Made by a program: the position numbers and the translations under genes
DNA from: Agromyces bauzanensis
GTDB lineage: Bacteria > Actinomycetota > Actinomycetes > Actinomycetales > Microbacteriaceae
Direction: 5' to 3'
DNA: 64,000 bases
Assembly: GCF_014645655.1 (NCBI RefSeq)
Contig: NZ_BMMD01000001.1
Location: 152,229 to 216,228, forward strand
The notes under the pieces: model-generated
The model's database searches: none
What the model saw: only the letters and a program-made list of their open reading frames with translations
What the model was told of the DNA's origin: nothing
In this document: piece by piece, positions 50,789 to 59,072 of the stretch
Layout: every line of letters starts with the position of its first letter
Position numbering within the stretch: position 1 is the first letter of the stretch

Positions 50789-52033
50789 GTGGAACCCACA
50801 GCCCGACTCGCGGAGGCGCTCGACCGAGTCACCGAGCTCGAGCGCTCCATCCGCTCCCTGCAAGCCGAGCAGCTGCGCCGCGTGCGCGAGCTCCGTCTGC
50901 TGATGCGCACGGTCGAGGCGCATCCTGCGCGCACCGAACGCGACAACCGGGAGTGGGCCGACCGCGCCTGCTCGGCCGAGCTCGCCACATCGCTGCAGGT
51001 GCACGAACGCACCGCCACGGCCATGATGCACGATGCCTCGGCGCTCGTCGACCTGCCTGCGACGGCTGAGGCGCTCGCCGTCGGCGACGTGTCGCTGCAT
51101 CACGTGCGTGCGCTCATCGATGCGGTCGGGTTCGTTCCCCGCGAGCGGGCGACCGAGTTCGAGCAGGAGGCGATCGAGAAGGCCCGCCGCATGACGACGA
51201 CCGGGTTCCGCAGGGCGCTCGTGCGCATGCAGCATCGGTACCGGCCCACGGCCGCCGAGGCCCGCAAGCGACGGGCGCTCGACGAGCGGCGGCTCGTCAT
51301 CGAGCCGGCCCACGACGGTATGACCTGGGTCAACCTCCTGTGCGCCGCTGAGGAGGCGGTCGCGATCCGGGCGCGAGTGGCGAGTGCCGTCGCCGTACGA
51401 CAGGCGGGCGATGTGCGCACCAGGCCGCAGCGCGAGGCCGACGCGGCCGTCGGTCTGCTACTCGGTCGAGCCGACGCTGCGGCGGTCCCCGAGCCCGGCG
51501 ATCTCGGCACCGTGCGCGCGACGGTGCATCTCGTCATCCCGGCGCTCACCCTCCTCGGGCACGGTGCGCAGCCGGTCATGCTCGAGAACTACGGCCCCAT
51601 CGACACCGAGACGGCCCGGCACCTCTTCGCGCACGTGCCCTCGTTCCGAACGATCCTCACCGATCCGGTGTCCGGCGCAACGCTCCGTTACGGTCGCTCG
51701 ACACGCAGGGTGCCCGCCGACCTCGCCGCATGGCTGCGCATCCGCGACGGGCGGTGCCGGTTCCCCGGGTGCGCGCGGCCGGCGAGCGAGAGCGACCTCG
51801 ACCACACCGTCGCGAGCGAGCACGACGGATGCACCGACCACGACAATCTCTCCGCCCTCTGCCGCGGCCACCATCGTCTGAAACATCACACCGGCTGGCG
51901 TGTCTGGCAGCGGTCCGACGGCACGATCCGGTGGCACAGTCCCGCGGGGCGCTGGTACGACTTGCCGCCCGATGGGCTGGTGAGACCCCTTGGGCGGCCG
52001 GGCGAAGACGAAGCCGCGGAGCGCACGGGTTGA
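50789..52033 (+). CDS. DUF222 / HNH endonuclease domain protein
   Basis: A 414-residue protein with an N-terminal helical DUF222 region (~15-280) and a C-terminal HNH nuclease domain. The HNH core has RCRFPGCARPASESDLDHTV and then LSALCRGHHRLKHH, giving two zinc Cys pairs and the His-Asn-His catalytic residues. The family is highly expanded in Actinobacteria, often in many copies and in mobile regions; function unknown. GTG 50789 is preceded by TCGAAT at a six-base spacing. It is convergent with the Wzt-like gene. Confidence 0.88.
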   Translation: MEPTARLAEALDRVTELERSIRSLQAEQLRRVRELRLLMRTVEAHPARTERDNREWADRACSAELATSLQVHERTATAMMHDASALVDLPATAEALAVGDVSLHHVRALIDAVGFVPRERATEFEQEAIEKARRMTTTGFRRALVRMQHRYRPTAAEARKRRALDERRLVIEPAHDGMTWVNLLCAAEEAVAIRARVASAVAVRQAGDVRTRPQREADAAVGLLLGRADAAAVPEPGDLGTVRATVHLVIPALTLLGHGAQPVMLENYGPIDTETARHLFAHVPSFRTILTDPVSGATLRYGRSTRRVPADLAAWLRIRDGRCRFPGCARPASESDLDHTVASEHDGCTDHDNLSALCRGHHRLKHHTGWRVWQRSDGTIRWHSPAGRWYDLPPDGLVRPLGRPGEDEAAERTG

Positions 52034-52062
52034 GGTGGCCTGGCGGCGCGACCGCCGCGACT

Positions 52063-52836
52063 CTACTTGCCGCCCTGTTCCGCGTTGTAGCGTTCCAGCA
52101 CCTCGTCGATCGAGGCGTCGAGCACGAGAGCGCCCTTGTCGAGGTAGAGCCCGCGCGTGCAGAACCGGCGCAGGTCGCGCTCGTTGTGCGACACGAAGAA
52201 GAGCGTGCGGCCGCTCGCGAGCATCTCCTCGATGCGCCGGTAGCACTTCTCGCGGAACGCCTTGTCGCCGACCGCGAGCACCTCGTCGACGAGCAGGATC
52301 GGTTCCTCGAGCTGCGAGATCACGGCGAAGGCGATGCGCACCTTCATGCCGCTCGAGAGGTGCTTGTACGGCGTGTCGAGGAAGTCGCCGATGTCGGCGA
52401 ACCCGATGATCTCGTCGAACTTCGCGTCGATCTGCGCTCGGGTCATGCCGTGCAGGCCGGCGGTGAGGTACACGTTGTCGCGCACCGTGAGGTCGTCGAC
52501 GAAGCCGCCCGTGATCTCGATGAGCGGGGCGACCCCGCCCATCACCTCGACAGAGCCCTCGTCGGGGATCATCACGCCCGCGACGAGCTTCAGCAGGGTC
52601 GACTTGCCTTGGCCGTTCCGCCCGACAACGCCGATCGCCTCGCCTTCGTGCACCTCGATCGACACGTTCCGCAGCGCCCAGAACTCGTCGGGGCGCGTTC
52701 GGCGTCGGCGTCCGGCGAAGAGGTCCTTGAACAGGCGACGGCCGCGGCGATTGCGCCGGAACCGCACGCCGAGGTTCTCGACGCGGATGGCGCGAGCCGC
52801 CGTCGACGCGTGCGAGATGGCTGGGGCATCCGTCAT
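52063..52836 (-). CDS. Wzt/TagH-type ABC transporter ATPase
   Basis: A 257-residue ATPase powering export of a finished envelope polymer. Walker A GRNGQGKST, the signature HLSSGMKVRIAF, Walker B PILLVDEVLAVGD and FVSHNERD (H loop) are all present. The C-terminal carbohydrate-binding domain of some Wzt proteins is absent, so export probably does not depend on a chain-end mark. AAGGAG lies just upstream, inside the permease gene; start and stop overlap by one base (TGATG), so the pair is coupled. Partner: the permease immediately upstream. Confidence 0.92.
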   Translation of the reverse strand: MTDAPAISHASTAARAIRVENLGVRFRRNRRGRRLFKDLFAGRRRRTRPDEFWALRNVSIEVHEGEAIGVVGRNGQGKSTLLKLVAGVMIPDEGSVEVMGGVAPLIEITGGFVDDLTVRDNVYLTAGLHGMTRAQIDAKFDEIIGFADIGDFLDTPYKHLSSGMKVRIAFAVISQLEEPILLVDEVLAVGDKAFREKCYRRIEEMLASGRTLFFVSHNERDLRRFCTRGLYLDKGALVLDASIDEVLERYNAEQGGK

Positions 52837-53654
52837 CAGATCTCCTTCAGCACCTGGCGCACGCTGCCGCGGAAGACGAGCAGCCCGATGGCGAGCAGCG
52901 CGATCGACATGGCGGCCGACACGACGACGTTGAACCAGTCGAGCTCGTCGGGGAAGAATCCGGCACGGTAGAGCCCGAAGATGCCCGAGAGCGGATTGAA
53001 CGCGGCCCAGACATGCAGCTCCTCTGGCAGGTTCGACACCCCGTAGACGATGGGCGACGCATAGAACAGGAACCGCAGGATGAGCTTCACCGCACGTTCG
53101 AGGTCGCGGAAGAAGACCACGAGCGGCGCCACGATGAGCGAGACGCCGACCGTGAGCACGACCTGCAGCAGCATGGCGAGCGGGAAGAGCACGAGCTGCC
53201 AGCCGACCGTCGCACCGAGCACGATGGCGAAGAGCGCGAGCACCGGCAGCGCGAGCACGAACTCGATGCCCTTCGAGAGCACGATGCGGTTCACCCAGAT
53301 GGTGCGGGGGATCTTCGTCGAGCGCACGAGCTTGGCGTCCTTGAGGAACGCACGTGTCGAGTCCGAGACGGCCCCGTTGAACCACATCCACGGCAGCAGC
53401 GCCGAGATCAGGAACACGATGTACGGATCGGTGCCGAACGGCCGCTGGAACACCTGCGTGAACACGAACCAGTAGATGCCCGCCATCAGGAGCGGGTCGA
53501 GCACCGACCACAGGTACCCGAGCGCTGACGTCGAGTAACGCACCCTGAGGTCGCGGGTCGTGAGAAGCCAGAGGGAGTGTCGATACCGGATCCATGGCGT
53601 CCGCTGCAGCGGATGCGTGTCGCCGGCGCCCCCGACCGATAGCGCGCTCATCAC
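52836..53654 (-). CDS. Wzm/TagG-type ABC-2 permease
   Basis: A 272-residue membrane protein of the polysaccharide/teichoic-acid exporter family. About six helices are visible, with the family amphipathic start (YRHSLWLLTTRDLRVRYSTS) and the central LVRSTKIPRTIWVNRIVLSK. The late FLFYASPIVYGVSNLP motif is typical of Wzm/TagG. GTG 53654 lies six bases after TACGAT on the minus strand; an ATG follows at once. With the ATPase it forms the exporter for the polymer made by the genes at 45.4-49.6 kb (inference). Confidence 0.9.
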   Translation of the reverse strand: MMSALSVGGAGDTHPLQRTPWIRYRHSLWLLTTRDLRVRYSTSALGYLWSVLDPLLMAGIYWFVFTQVFQRPFGTDPYIVFLISALLPWMWFNGAVSDSTRAFLKDAKLVRSTKIPRTIWVNRIVLSKGIEFVLALPVLALFAIVLGATVGWQLVLFPLAMLLQVVLTVGVSLIVAPLVVFFRDLERAVKLILRFLFYASPIVYGVSNLPEELHVWAAFNPLSGIFGLYRAGFFPDELDWFNVVVSAAMSIALLAIGLLVFRGSVRQVLKEI

Positions 53655-53660
53655 GATCTC

Positions 53661-53666
53661 ATCGTA
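53661..53666 (-). promoter_or_regulatory. -10 hexamer TACGAT, leaderless start of the exporter operon
   Basis: On the minus strand TACGAT is followed by GAGATC and the GTG at 53654. Inferred from spacing. Confidence 0.45.
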
Positions 53667-53734
53667 GATGCCCCGCGGCGGTAGGTTTGGAGGAGGCGGT
53701 CAGCGCGCGCCGCGACCCGGTCGGAAGGAGCGTC

Positions 53735-54271
53735 GTGCACCGCACCAGTACCAGGGTCCTGCTCAGCTGCGCCGCGATCGGCGTCGTCGGAGGCGTGGTC
53801 GCCGGCGCATCGGGATACCTCGCCGCCGCGTTCGCCGTGTTCGGGCCGATGCTCTACGGCCTGACGGTCGGCACGCACTTCCTGCCGAGCGTCATCGCCC
53901 TCGCGCTCCTGAAGCGACCCGGTGCGGCCGTGCTCGCGGGTCTCATCGCGGGACTGGTCGGCGCCGCGTTCGCACCGTGGTGGCTGTGGCGCTACGTGGG
54001 CGCCGGACTGCTCGTCGGGCTGCTCATCGAGGTCCCCTTCCTCGTGACGCGGTACCGGCGCTGGGATCCATGGCTCTTCTACGTGGCCGCCGGCTTCTCC
54101 GGACTCGTGATCGCGGTCGCCGTCTTCATCGGCCTCGGCGCCGAGCACTACGCCTGGTGGGCGTGGGCGATCGCCCTGCCGCTGTGGGTGCTGAGCCCCG
54201 TGCTGTTCACGTGGATCGGGCGCGTCATCGCGGCGCGGCTCGCCAAGGCGGGAGTGGCCCAGGCGGCCTGA
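53735..54271 (+). CDS. ECF transporter S component (YkoE-like)
   Basis: A 178-residue membrane protein with five or six helices. The pattern of a Gly/Ala-rich first helix, LYGLTVGTHFLPSVIALALL and a KRPGAAVLAGLIAGLVG segment resembles the YkoE-type substrate-binding S component of ECF vitamin importers, possibly for a thiamine precursor. No A, A' or T subunit is nearby and I saw no TPP riboswitch upstream, so the substrate is open. GGAAGGAG precedes GTG 53735. It is divergent from the exporter genes. Confidence 0.65.
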   Translation: MHRTSTRVLLSCAAIGVVGGVVAGASGYLAAAFAVFGPMLYGLTVGTHFLPSVIALALLKRPGAAVLAGLIAGLVGAAFAPWWLWRYVGAGLLVGLLIEVPFLVTRYRRWDPWLFYVAAGFSGLVIAVAVFIGLGAEHYAWWAWAIALPLWVLSPVLFTWIGRVIAARLAKAGVAQAA

Positions 54272-54306
54272 GCGTCACGACCGCCGGCCCGGTCAGCGCC
54301 CGACAT

Positions 54307-54342
54307 GCGAAGAGCGGATGCCGCGAGGCATCCGCTCTTCGC
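54307..54342. terminator. Bidirectional hairpin between convergent genes
   Basis: Arms of 16 bases (54307-54322 and 54327-54342) are exact complements around a GCGA tetraloop; each includes GGATGCC or GGCATCC. It lies between convergent stop codons at 54271 and 54358. There is no T-run, which is common for actinobacterial terminators. Confidence 0.75.
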
Positions 54343-54357
54343 TGCTGTGGTGCGGGA

Positions 54358-55050
54358 TCACACGAAGTGGTTCGCACGCTCGAGGTCCTCGGCGAAGTCG
54401 ATCTCGACCGCGTAGAGGTCGGAGACGTCCATCGGCTCGACGAGCATGCCGTGCTTCTCGATGGCGAGCTCGATGCCGCGCTCGAAGTAGTCCTGGTCGC
54501 CGACGCGCGAGAGGTGCGCGAGGAGCATCCCCTTGTCGCGGCTGGAGACGTAGTTGATGCCGACGGCCTCGCCGAGCCCGCCCTTGACGGTCTTGGAGAG
54601 CTCGTTGATGTACCCCTCGGCGGTCGTCGTGTACTTCACCTCTTCGTCGGACACCTTCGCGGTGTTGACCGTGACGAACGACTGGTCGCGCGCGATGAAC
54701 GGCATCGCGCGGTCGAGGATGCTCGGGTCGAACACCACGTCGCCGTTCATCCAGAGCACCCCGCCCGGCTGCGATGCCGCGAGCGCGCGCATGAGGCTCT
54801 TCGACGTGTTCGTCTGGTCGTACTCCTCGTTGTAGACGAACGATGCCTGCGGGAACGCCTCGATGATGTGCTCGAGCTTGTAGCCCACGACGATCGTCAC
54901 GCTGGCGTTGCCGCCGAAGGCGTGCTCGATGTTGTCGAACTGCTGCCGCATGATGGTGCGGCCGTCGGCGAGCTCGGTGAGGGGCTTGGGGAGCGATCGC
55001 CCGAGCCGGCTCCCCATGCCGGCCGCGAGAATCACGATCTGGGTGGTCAC
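54358..55050 (-). CDS. Nucleotidyltransferase (LicC/sugar-nucleotide type)
   Basis: A 230-residue NTP-transferase. The signature AAGMGSRLGRSLPKPLTEL opens the fold; the metal Asp is in LWMNGDVVFD and a second in VEIDFAEDL. The segment FVYNEEYDQTNTSKSLMRAL resembles LicC-like CTP:phosphocholine cytidylyltransferases, so it may make a CDP-alcohol donor for the CDP-alcohol transferase and polymerase at 46-49 kb; UTP or GTP use is not excluded. AGGAGA precedes GTG 55050. A TGGACA/TGTCCA dyad lies about 80 bases further upstream. Confidence 0.82.
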   Translation of the reverse strand: MTTQIVILAAGMGSRLGRSLPKPLTELADGRTIMRQQFDNIEHAFGGNASVTIVVGYKLEHIIEAFPQASFVYNEEYDQTNTSKSLMRALAASQPGGVLWMNGDVVFDPSILDRAMPFIARDQSFVTVNTAKVSDEEVKYTTTAEGYINELSKTVKGGLGEAVGINYVSSRDKGMLLAHLSRVGDQDYFERGIELAIEKHGMLVEPMDVSDLYAVEIDFAEDLERANHFV

Positions 55051-55289
55051 TGCATCTCCTTCGGAGGTGGCGGATGCCGCGACACGCACGTCGCCGTTTG
55101 TTCGTCGTCTGTTCATCCGGAAGTTAACATGTGGACACGCCGTTATGTCCATTCACAGGATACCGGGGACCCTTCCGCGGCACATGGGGGTTGGCGTGGT
55201 CGTAGTGGGATCGTGATACGAAGTTCAGGAAAACTGCAGAATACCCCCATCCGGGGGGCGGTGGGGCGCGTCGGTAGGGTGCTCATTGG

Positions 55290-55295
55290 TAGGTT
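55290..55295 (+). promoter_or_regulatory. -10 hexamer TAGGTT, leaderless start of the ABC ATPase gene
   Basis: TAGGTT is followed by six bases and the GTG at 55302. Inferred from spacing. Confidence 0.45.
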
Positions 55296-55301
55296 GTCTT
55301 G

Positions 55302-57092
55302 GTGACTTCCGTTTCGCCCTCAGAATACGACGACGAAGCTCCCGAAGGCACCGGCACGGGGGTGTCCGCCGATCGGGGGACTTCCGACGCGCGTCCAGCG
55401 CGCGAGACGGAGCAGCACGACTCGGCGCCGACGGGTTCGGAGCGTGCGAATGCCTCCACATCGTCTGCGGCATCGGGCGGCGCGAAGTCGACGAAGCCCG
55501 CGAAGACGCCGCGCTCGACGGCGGCGAAGGCGGCGGCGGCGGAGGGGACCGCGGCGAAGGCGGCCGCGAAGAAGTCCGGCGCGACGGGTGCGGCCGGTGC
55601 GTCCCCCGAATCGAAGGGCGTGAAGCCTGCTGCGTCGGGCGACGAGACCGAGGAGCCGACTCCCTCCAAGCGAACTGCGGCATCGCGGGCGGCGTCGTCG
55701 AAGGCTGCCGCCTCGCGCGGTGAGGCCGCCAGGACGGCACGCACGGCGCGACCGACGACGGCGACCTCGCCGACGGCGAGGAAGCGCGCAACCGCGGCCA
55801 CGTCGGCGAAGCGCCTGCAGGTGGCTGCAGCCTTCACGACCGAGACGACCGCCGCCGAGCGGGGAAACCGCAAGTCGGGCGAGACGGATGCCACGACGAT
55901 CGCGTCGCCCGCGGTGTCGACGCCGCCCGTCTCGGGGCTCGACGAGACCGCGGTCGGCGCGACGGCGATCGACACGGCCGAGATCGACGAGACCCCGCGT
56001 GAACGCCCCGTCGACGTCGCCGCAGTGGCGATCGCGGCCGCGGCCGCGGCCGACGCGCCCCCGGCGTTCGCCGAGCTCGATCCGCCGGTTGCGGTCGAGG
56101 CGCCGGTCGACACGGTGACGGATGTCCCCGCCGGGGCGCCCGCGCCGGTCGAGGCCGAAGCCGTCGCGCCGGTCGCTGCCGCGCTGCCGGTGACCGAGGA
56201 TGCCGCCGAGACCGCGGCGCCCGCGGCATCCGACGCCGACCAGGCCGTGGCCGTCATCCCGGCGCCGCGCGTCCCGAAGCCGCGCAAGAAGCGCACCCTT
56301 CGCGTCGCCCGCCCGGCGCCTGCGCCGAACACGCCGCGCGTGCTCACGATCCAAGGGCTCGTGAAGCGATTCGGCGACACGACCGCCGTCGACGGCATCA
56401 CGCTCGACGTGCGAGCCGGATCGTTCTTCGGCATCGTCGGGCCGAACGGCGCCGGCAAGACCACGACGCTCTCGATGGTCACCGGGCTCCTGCGCCCCGA
56501 CGCCGGTGCGGTGCACATCAACGGCGTCGACGCGTGGAAGGACCCGCGTGCGGCCAAGCGCATGACGGGCGTGCTTCCCGACCGCCTGCGGCTGTTCGAC
56601 CGGCTCACGGGTGCACAGCTCCTCTACTACTCGGGCTCGCTGCGTGGGCTCGACGACCGCACCGTGCGCGAGCGGAGCGTCGAGCTCATTGCGGCCTTCG
56701 GCCTCGAGGACGCGGTCGACCGGCTCGTGGCCGACTACTCCGCGGGCATGACCAAGAAGATCGCGCTCGCGTGCGCGATGATCCACGCCCCGCGCCTGCT
56801 GGTGCTCGACGAGCCGTTCGAGTCGGTCGACCCCGTCTCGGCAGCGAACCTCACCGACATCCTCGAGCGCTACGTCGGCGGGGGCGGCACCGTGCTCCTC
56901 TCGAGCCACAGCATGGATCTCATCGAACGGGTCTGCGACTCCGCGGCCATCATCATCGGCGGCCGCGTGCTCGCCCAGGGCACGCTCGACGAGGTACGCC
57001 TCGGGCACCCCCTCGAGGACCGCTTCGTCGAGCTCGCCGGCGGACGCAAGGCAGCGGAAGGCATGGAATGGTTGCACAGTTTCTCCGACTGA
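55302..57092 (+). CDS. ABC exporter ATPase with long disordered N-terminal region
   Basis: A 596-residue protein. Residues ~1-345 are low-complexity, rich in Ala, Thr, Pro, Glu and Lys, with histone H1-like stretches (KPAKTPRSTAAKAAAAEG). A basic patch (RVPKPRKKRTLRVARP) comes just before the ATPase. The ATPase (~350-596) is of the ABC-2 exporter type: Walker A GPNGAGKTT, signature DYSAGMTKKIAL, Walker B RLLVLDEPFESVD and LLSSHSMDL. Typical family length is ~240-310, so the extension more than doubles it. GTG 55302 follows TAGGTT. The partner permease overlaps by 25 bp. Confidence 0.88.
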   Translation: MTSVSPSEYDDEAPEGTGTGVSADRGTSDARPARETEQHDSAPTGSERANASTSSAASGGAKSTKPAKTPRSTAAKAAAAEGTAAKAAAKKSGATGAAGASPESKGVKPAASGDETEEPTPSKRTAASRAASSKAAASRGEAARTARTARPTTATSPTARKRATAATSAKRLQVAAAFTTETTAAERGNRKSGETDATTIASPAVSTPPVSGLDETAVGATAIDTAEIDETPRERPVDVAAVAIAAAAAADAPPAFAELDPPVAVEAPVDTVTDVPAGAPAPVEAEAVAPVAAALPVTEDAAETAAPAASDADQAVAVIPAPRVPKPRKKRTLRVARPAPAPNTPRVLTIQGLVKRFGDTTAVDGITLDVRAGSFFGIVGPNGAGKTTTLSMVTGLLRPDAGAVHINGVDAWKDPRAAKRMTGVLPDRLRLFDRLTGAQLLYYSGSLRGLDDRTVRERSVELIAAFGLEDAVDRLVADYSAGMTKKIALACAMIHAPRLLVLDEPFESVDPVSAANLTDILERYVGGGGTVLLSSHSMDLIERVCDSAAIIIGGRVLAQGTLDEVRLGHPLEDRFVELAGGRKAAEGMEWLHSFSD

Positions 57093-58642
57093 AACTGCGC
57101 CTGCTCGCGAACATCTTCCGCCGCAGCCCCTGGCAGGTCGTCGGCATCGTCGTCGGGCTCGTGTACGGGGTCGGTGCCGCCACGCTGCTGTTCGTCTCGC
57201 TCGTGGGATTGCGGTTCATCGACGACGTCGAGGTGATCCGCGACGTGTTCATCGTGGCGGGCGGCGCGACCCTCATCGGGTTCGTCGTGTTCCCGCTCGC
57301 CTTCGGCGTCGACGACACCATGGATCCGCGCCGGTTCGCGTTGTTCGGCGTGCCGAACCGCACGCTCGCGATCGGCCTCGCCGTGTCGGCGACGATCGGC
57401 ATCCCGGCCTTCGCGCTCGCGGTCGTGCTCACCGGCACCGTCGTGACCTGGTCGCGCGGCGTCGGCGAGACCGTCATGGCGATCCTCGGCGCCGGGCTCG
57501 CCTTCGCCACCTGCCTGCTCCTCGCCCGCCTCGCGACGTCGATCGCCTCGGTGCTGCTCGCGACCCGGCGCGCCCGCGAAGTGAGTGGCGTGCTCGGCAT
57601 CCTGCTCGTCGTGCTGCTGTCGCCCGTGATCGTCGTGCTCATCTCCATCGACTGGGCGAGCTCCGGCCTCGACGTGCTCGAGTCCATCGCCGGCCCTCTC
57701 GGCTGGACGCCGCTCGGCGCCGCGTTCGCCGCACCCGGCGACGCTGCGGCCGGCGACTGGGGCGCCGCCGTGCTGAAGCTCCTGATCGCCATCGCGACCC
57801 TCGGCGTGCTGTGGTTCGCGTGGGAGGCCGTCGTCGCGCAGGTGCTCGTCTCGCCCGGCCGCGAGGCATCCGCGAAGAGCTACCGGGGCCTCGGTTGGTT
57901 CGATCGGCTGCCGCATACCGCGACCGGTGCCATCGCCGCCCGCAGCATCACCTACTGGTTCCGCGATGCGCGGTACTGGGTGTCGGTGCTCATGATCCCC
58001 GTGGTGCCGGTGCTCGTGATCGTGCCGCTCGGCCTCGCGGGCATCCCGCTCGCGTACACGGCGCTGATCCCCGTGCCGCTCATGTGCCTGCTCCTGGGCT
58101 GGTCGCTGCACAACGACACGGCCTTCGATAGCACGGCCATCTGGCTGCACACCGCCTCGGGCGTGCGCGGCACCGCCGATCGCACGGGCCGGCTCGTGCC
58201 GGTGCTCATCACCGGCGCGGTGGTGATCGGTCTCGGCAGCGCCGTCACGGTGTTCGTGCTCGGCGACGGGCGGCTCCTGCCGTCCATCGTCGGCGTGAGC
58301 ACGGCGCTGCTGTTCGCGGGGCTCGGCGTCGGCTCGATCGCCTCGGCGCGGTTCCCGTACCCCGCCGTCAAGCCCGGCGACAGCCCGTTCCAGCAGCCGC
58401 AGTCGTCGGGAGCGATCACGGCCCTCGTGCAGTCGATCACCATGTTCGGCTCGCTCCTCGTCGCCCTGCCCGCGATCGCGTTCGCGGCACTGGGGCTCTT
58501 CGTCGACCCGTCGTGGCACACCGCGTCGTTCGCCGCGGGCGTGGGACTCGGCCTGCTCGTGCTCGTCGTCGGGATCTGGCTCGGCGGCCGCGTGTTCGAG
58601 CGCCGCGGTCCCGAGATCCTCGCGGCCGCGATGCGCGCGTAG
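57068..58642 (+). CDS. ABC-2 type exporter permease
   Basis: A 524-residue membrane protein with about twelve hydrophobic segments (for example VVGIVVGLVYGVGAATLLFV and VSGVLGILLVVLLSPVIVVL), the size of a fused double ABC-2 permease. ATG 57068 (MVAQFLRLKLRLLANIFRRS) lies inside the end of the ATPase gene, so translation is probably coupled. The substrate is unknown. A cytoplasmic loop near residue 275 is charged (SPGREASAKSYRGLGWFDR). Confidence 0.85.
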   Translation: MVAQFLRLKLRLLANIFRRSPWQVVGIVVGLVYGVGAATLLFVSLVGLRFIDDVEVIRDVFIVAGGATLIGFVVFPLAFGVDDTMDPRRFALFGVPNRTLAIGLAVSATIGIPAFALAVVLTGTVVTWSRGVGETVMAILGAGLAFATCLLLARLATSIASVLLATRRAREVSGVLGILLVVLLSPVIVVLISIDWASSGLDVLESIAGPLGWTPLGAAFAAPGDAAAGDWGAAVLKLLIAIATLGVLWFAWEAVVAQVLVSPGREASAKSYRGLGWFDRLPHTATGAIAARSITYWFRDARYWVSVLMIPVVPVLVIVPLGLAGIPLAYTALIPVPLMCLLLGWSLHNDTAFDSTAIWLHTASGVRGTADRTGRLVPVLITGAVVIGLGSAVTVFVLGDGRLLPSIVGVSTALLFAGLGVGSIASARFPYPAVKPGDSPFQQPQSSGAITALVQSITMFGSLLVALPAIAFAALGLFVDPSWHTASFAAGVGLGLLVLVVGIWLGGRVFERRGPEILAAAMRA

Positions 58643-58692
58643 TCCCGGCGACGATCGTGCGACCCGACGGCCGCGGTCGTGGCATCCGCGCG

Positions 58693-58698
58693 TAGAAT
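58693..58698 (+). promoter_or_regulatory. -10 hexamer TAGAAT, leaderless start of the DUF3039 gene
   Basis: TAGAAT is followed by seven bases and the ATG at 58706. Inferred from spacing. Confidence 0.5.
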
Positions 58699-58705
58699 CG
58701 AGCGC

Positions 58706-58993
58706 ATGATCGAACCCGTACGCGCGAGCATCGCCGAGCCCGACGCGCCAGGCGGAGGCACCTCCGTGCTCGACCGCGAACTCGAGAAGCTGCTCGAAGA
58801 GGAGCACATCGAACCCGGCGATCACGAGCGGTTCTCGCACTACGTGAAGAAGGAGCAGATCCTCGAGTCGGCCGTCACCGGCAAGGCCGTGAAGGCGCTC
58901 TGCGGCAAGAAGTGGACGCCGGGGCGAGACCCCGAGAAGTTCCCCGTGTGCCCCACGTGCAAGGAGATCTACGAGCGCATGAAGTCGGAGTAG
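58706..58993 (+). CDS. DUF3039 family protein
   Basis: A 95-residue protein of the actinobacterial DUF3039 family. It has an acidic helix ([20 protein letters not shown]), [18 protein letters not shown], and a small zinc-ribbon-like end with CGKKW and [11 protein letters not shown]. Function unknown. It normally sits next to pncB/clpS in Actinobacteria, as here, convergent with pncB. The start is ATG 58706 after TAGAAT. Confidence 0.88.
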   Translation: MIEPVRASIAEPDAPGGGTSVLDRELEKLLEEEHIEPGDHERFSHYVKKEQILESAVTGKAVKALCGKKWTPGRDPEKFPVCPTCKEIYERMKSE

Positions 58994-58995
58994 GT

Positions 58996-59072
58996 CTCGG
59001 GTCTCGATACGCTCGGTGCGCTCGCTGCTCGACCACCGGAGGCCGCGCTCGTTCCTCGACCAGCGACGGCGC
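58996..59072. repeat. Microbacteriaceae-type intergenic repeat
   Basis: TCTCGATACGCTCGGTGCGC then TCGCTGCTCGACCACCGG, followed by a second CTCGACCAGCGA segment. This sequence form (TCTCGATACGCTCG...CTCGACCA) is one I recall as a common dispersed intergenic repeat in Microbacteriaceae. It has internal dyad character (CGAGCGCACCG). It fills the gap between the convergent DUF3039 and pncB genes and may serve as a terminator. Confidence 0.55.

Noticed and set aside
53655-53734. TPP or other riboswitch upstream of the ECF S component
   Set aside because: The 80-bp leader is too short and lacks recognisable riboswitch core motifs.
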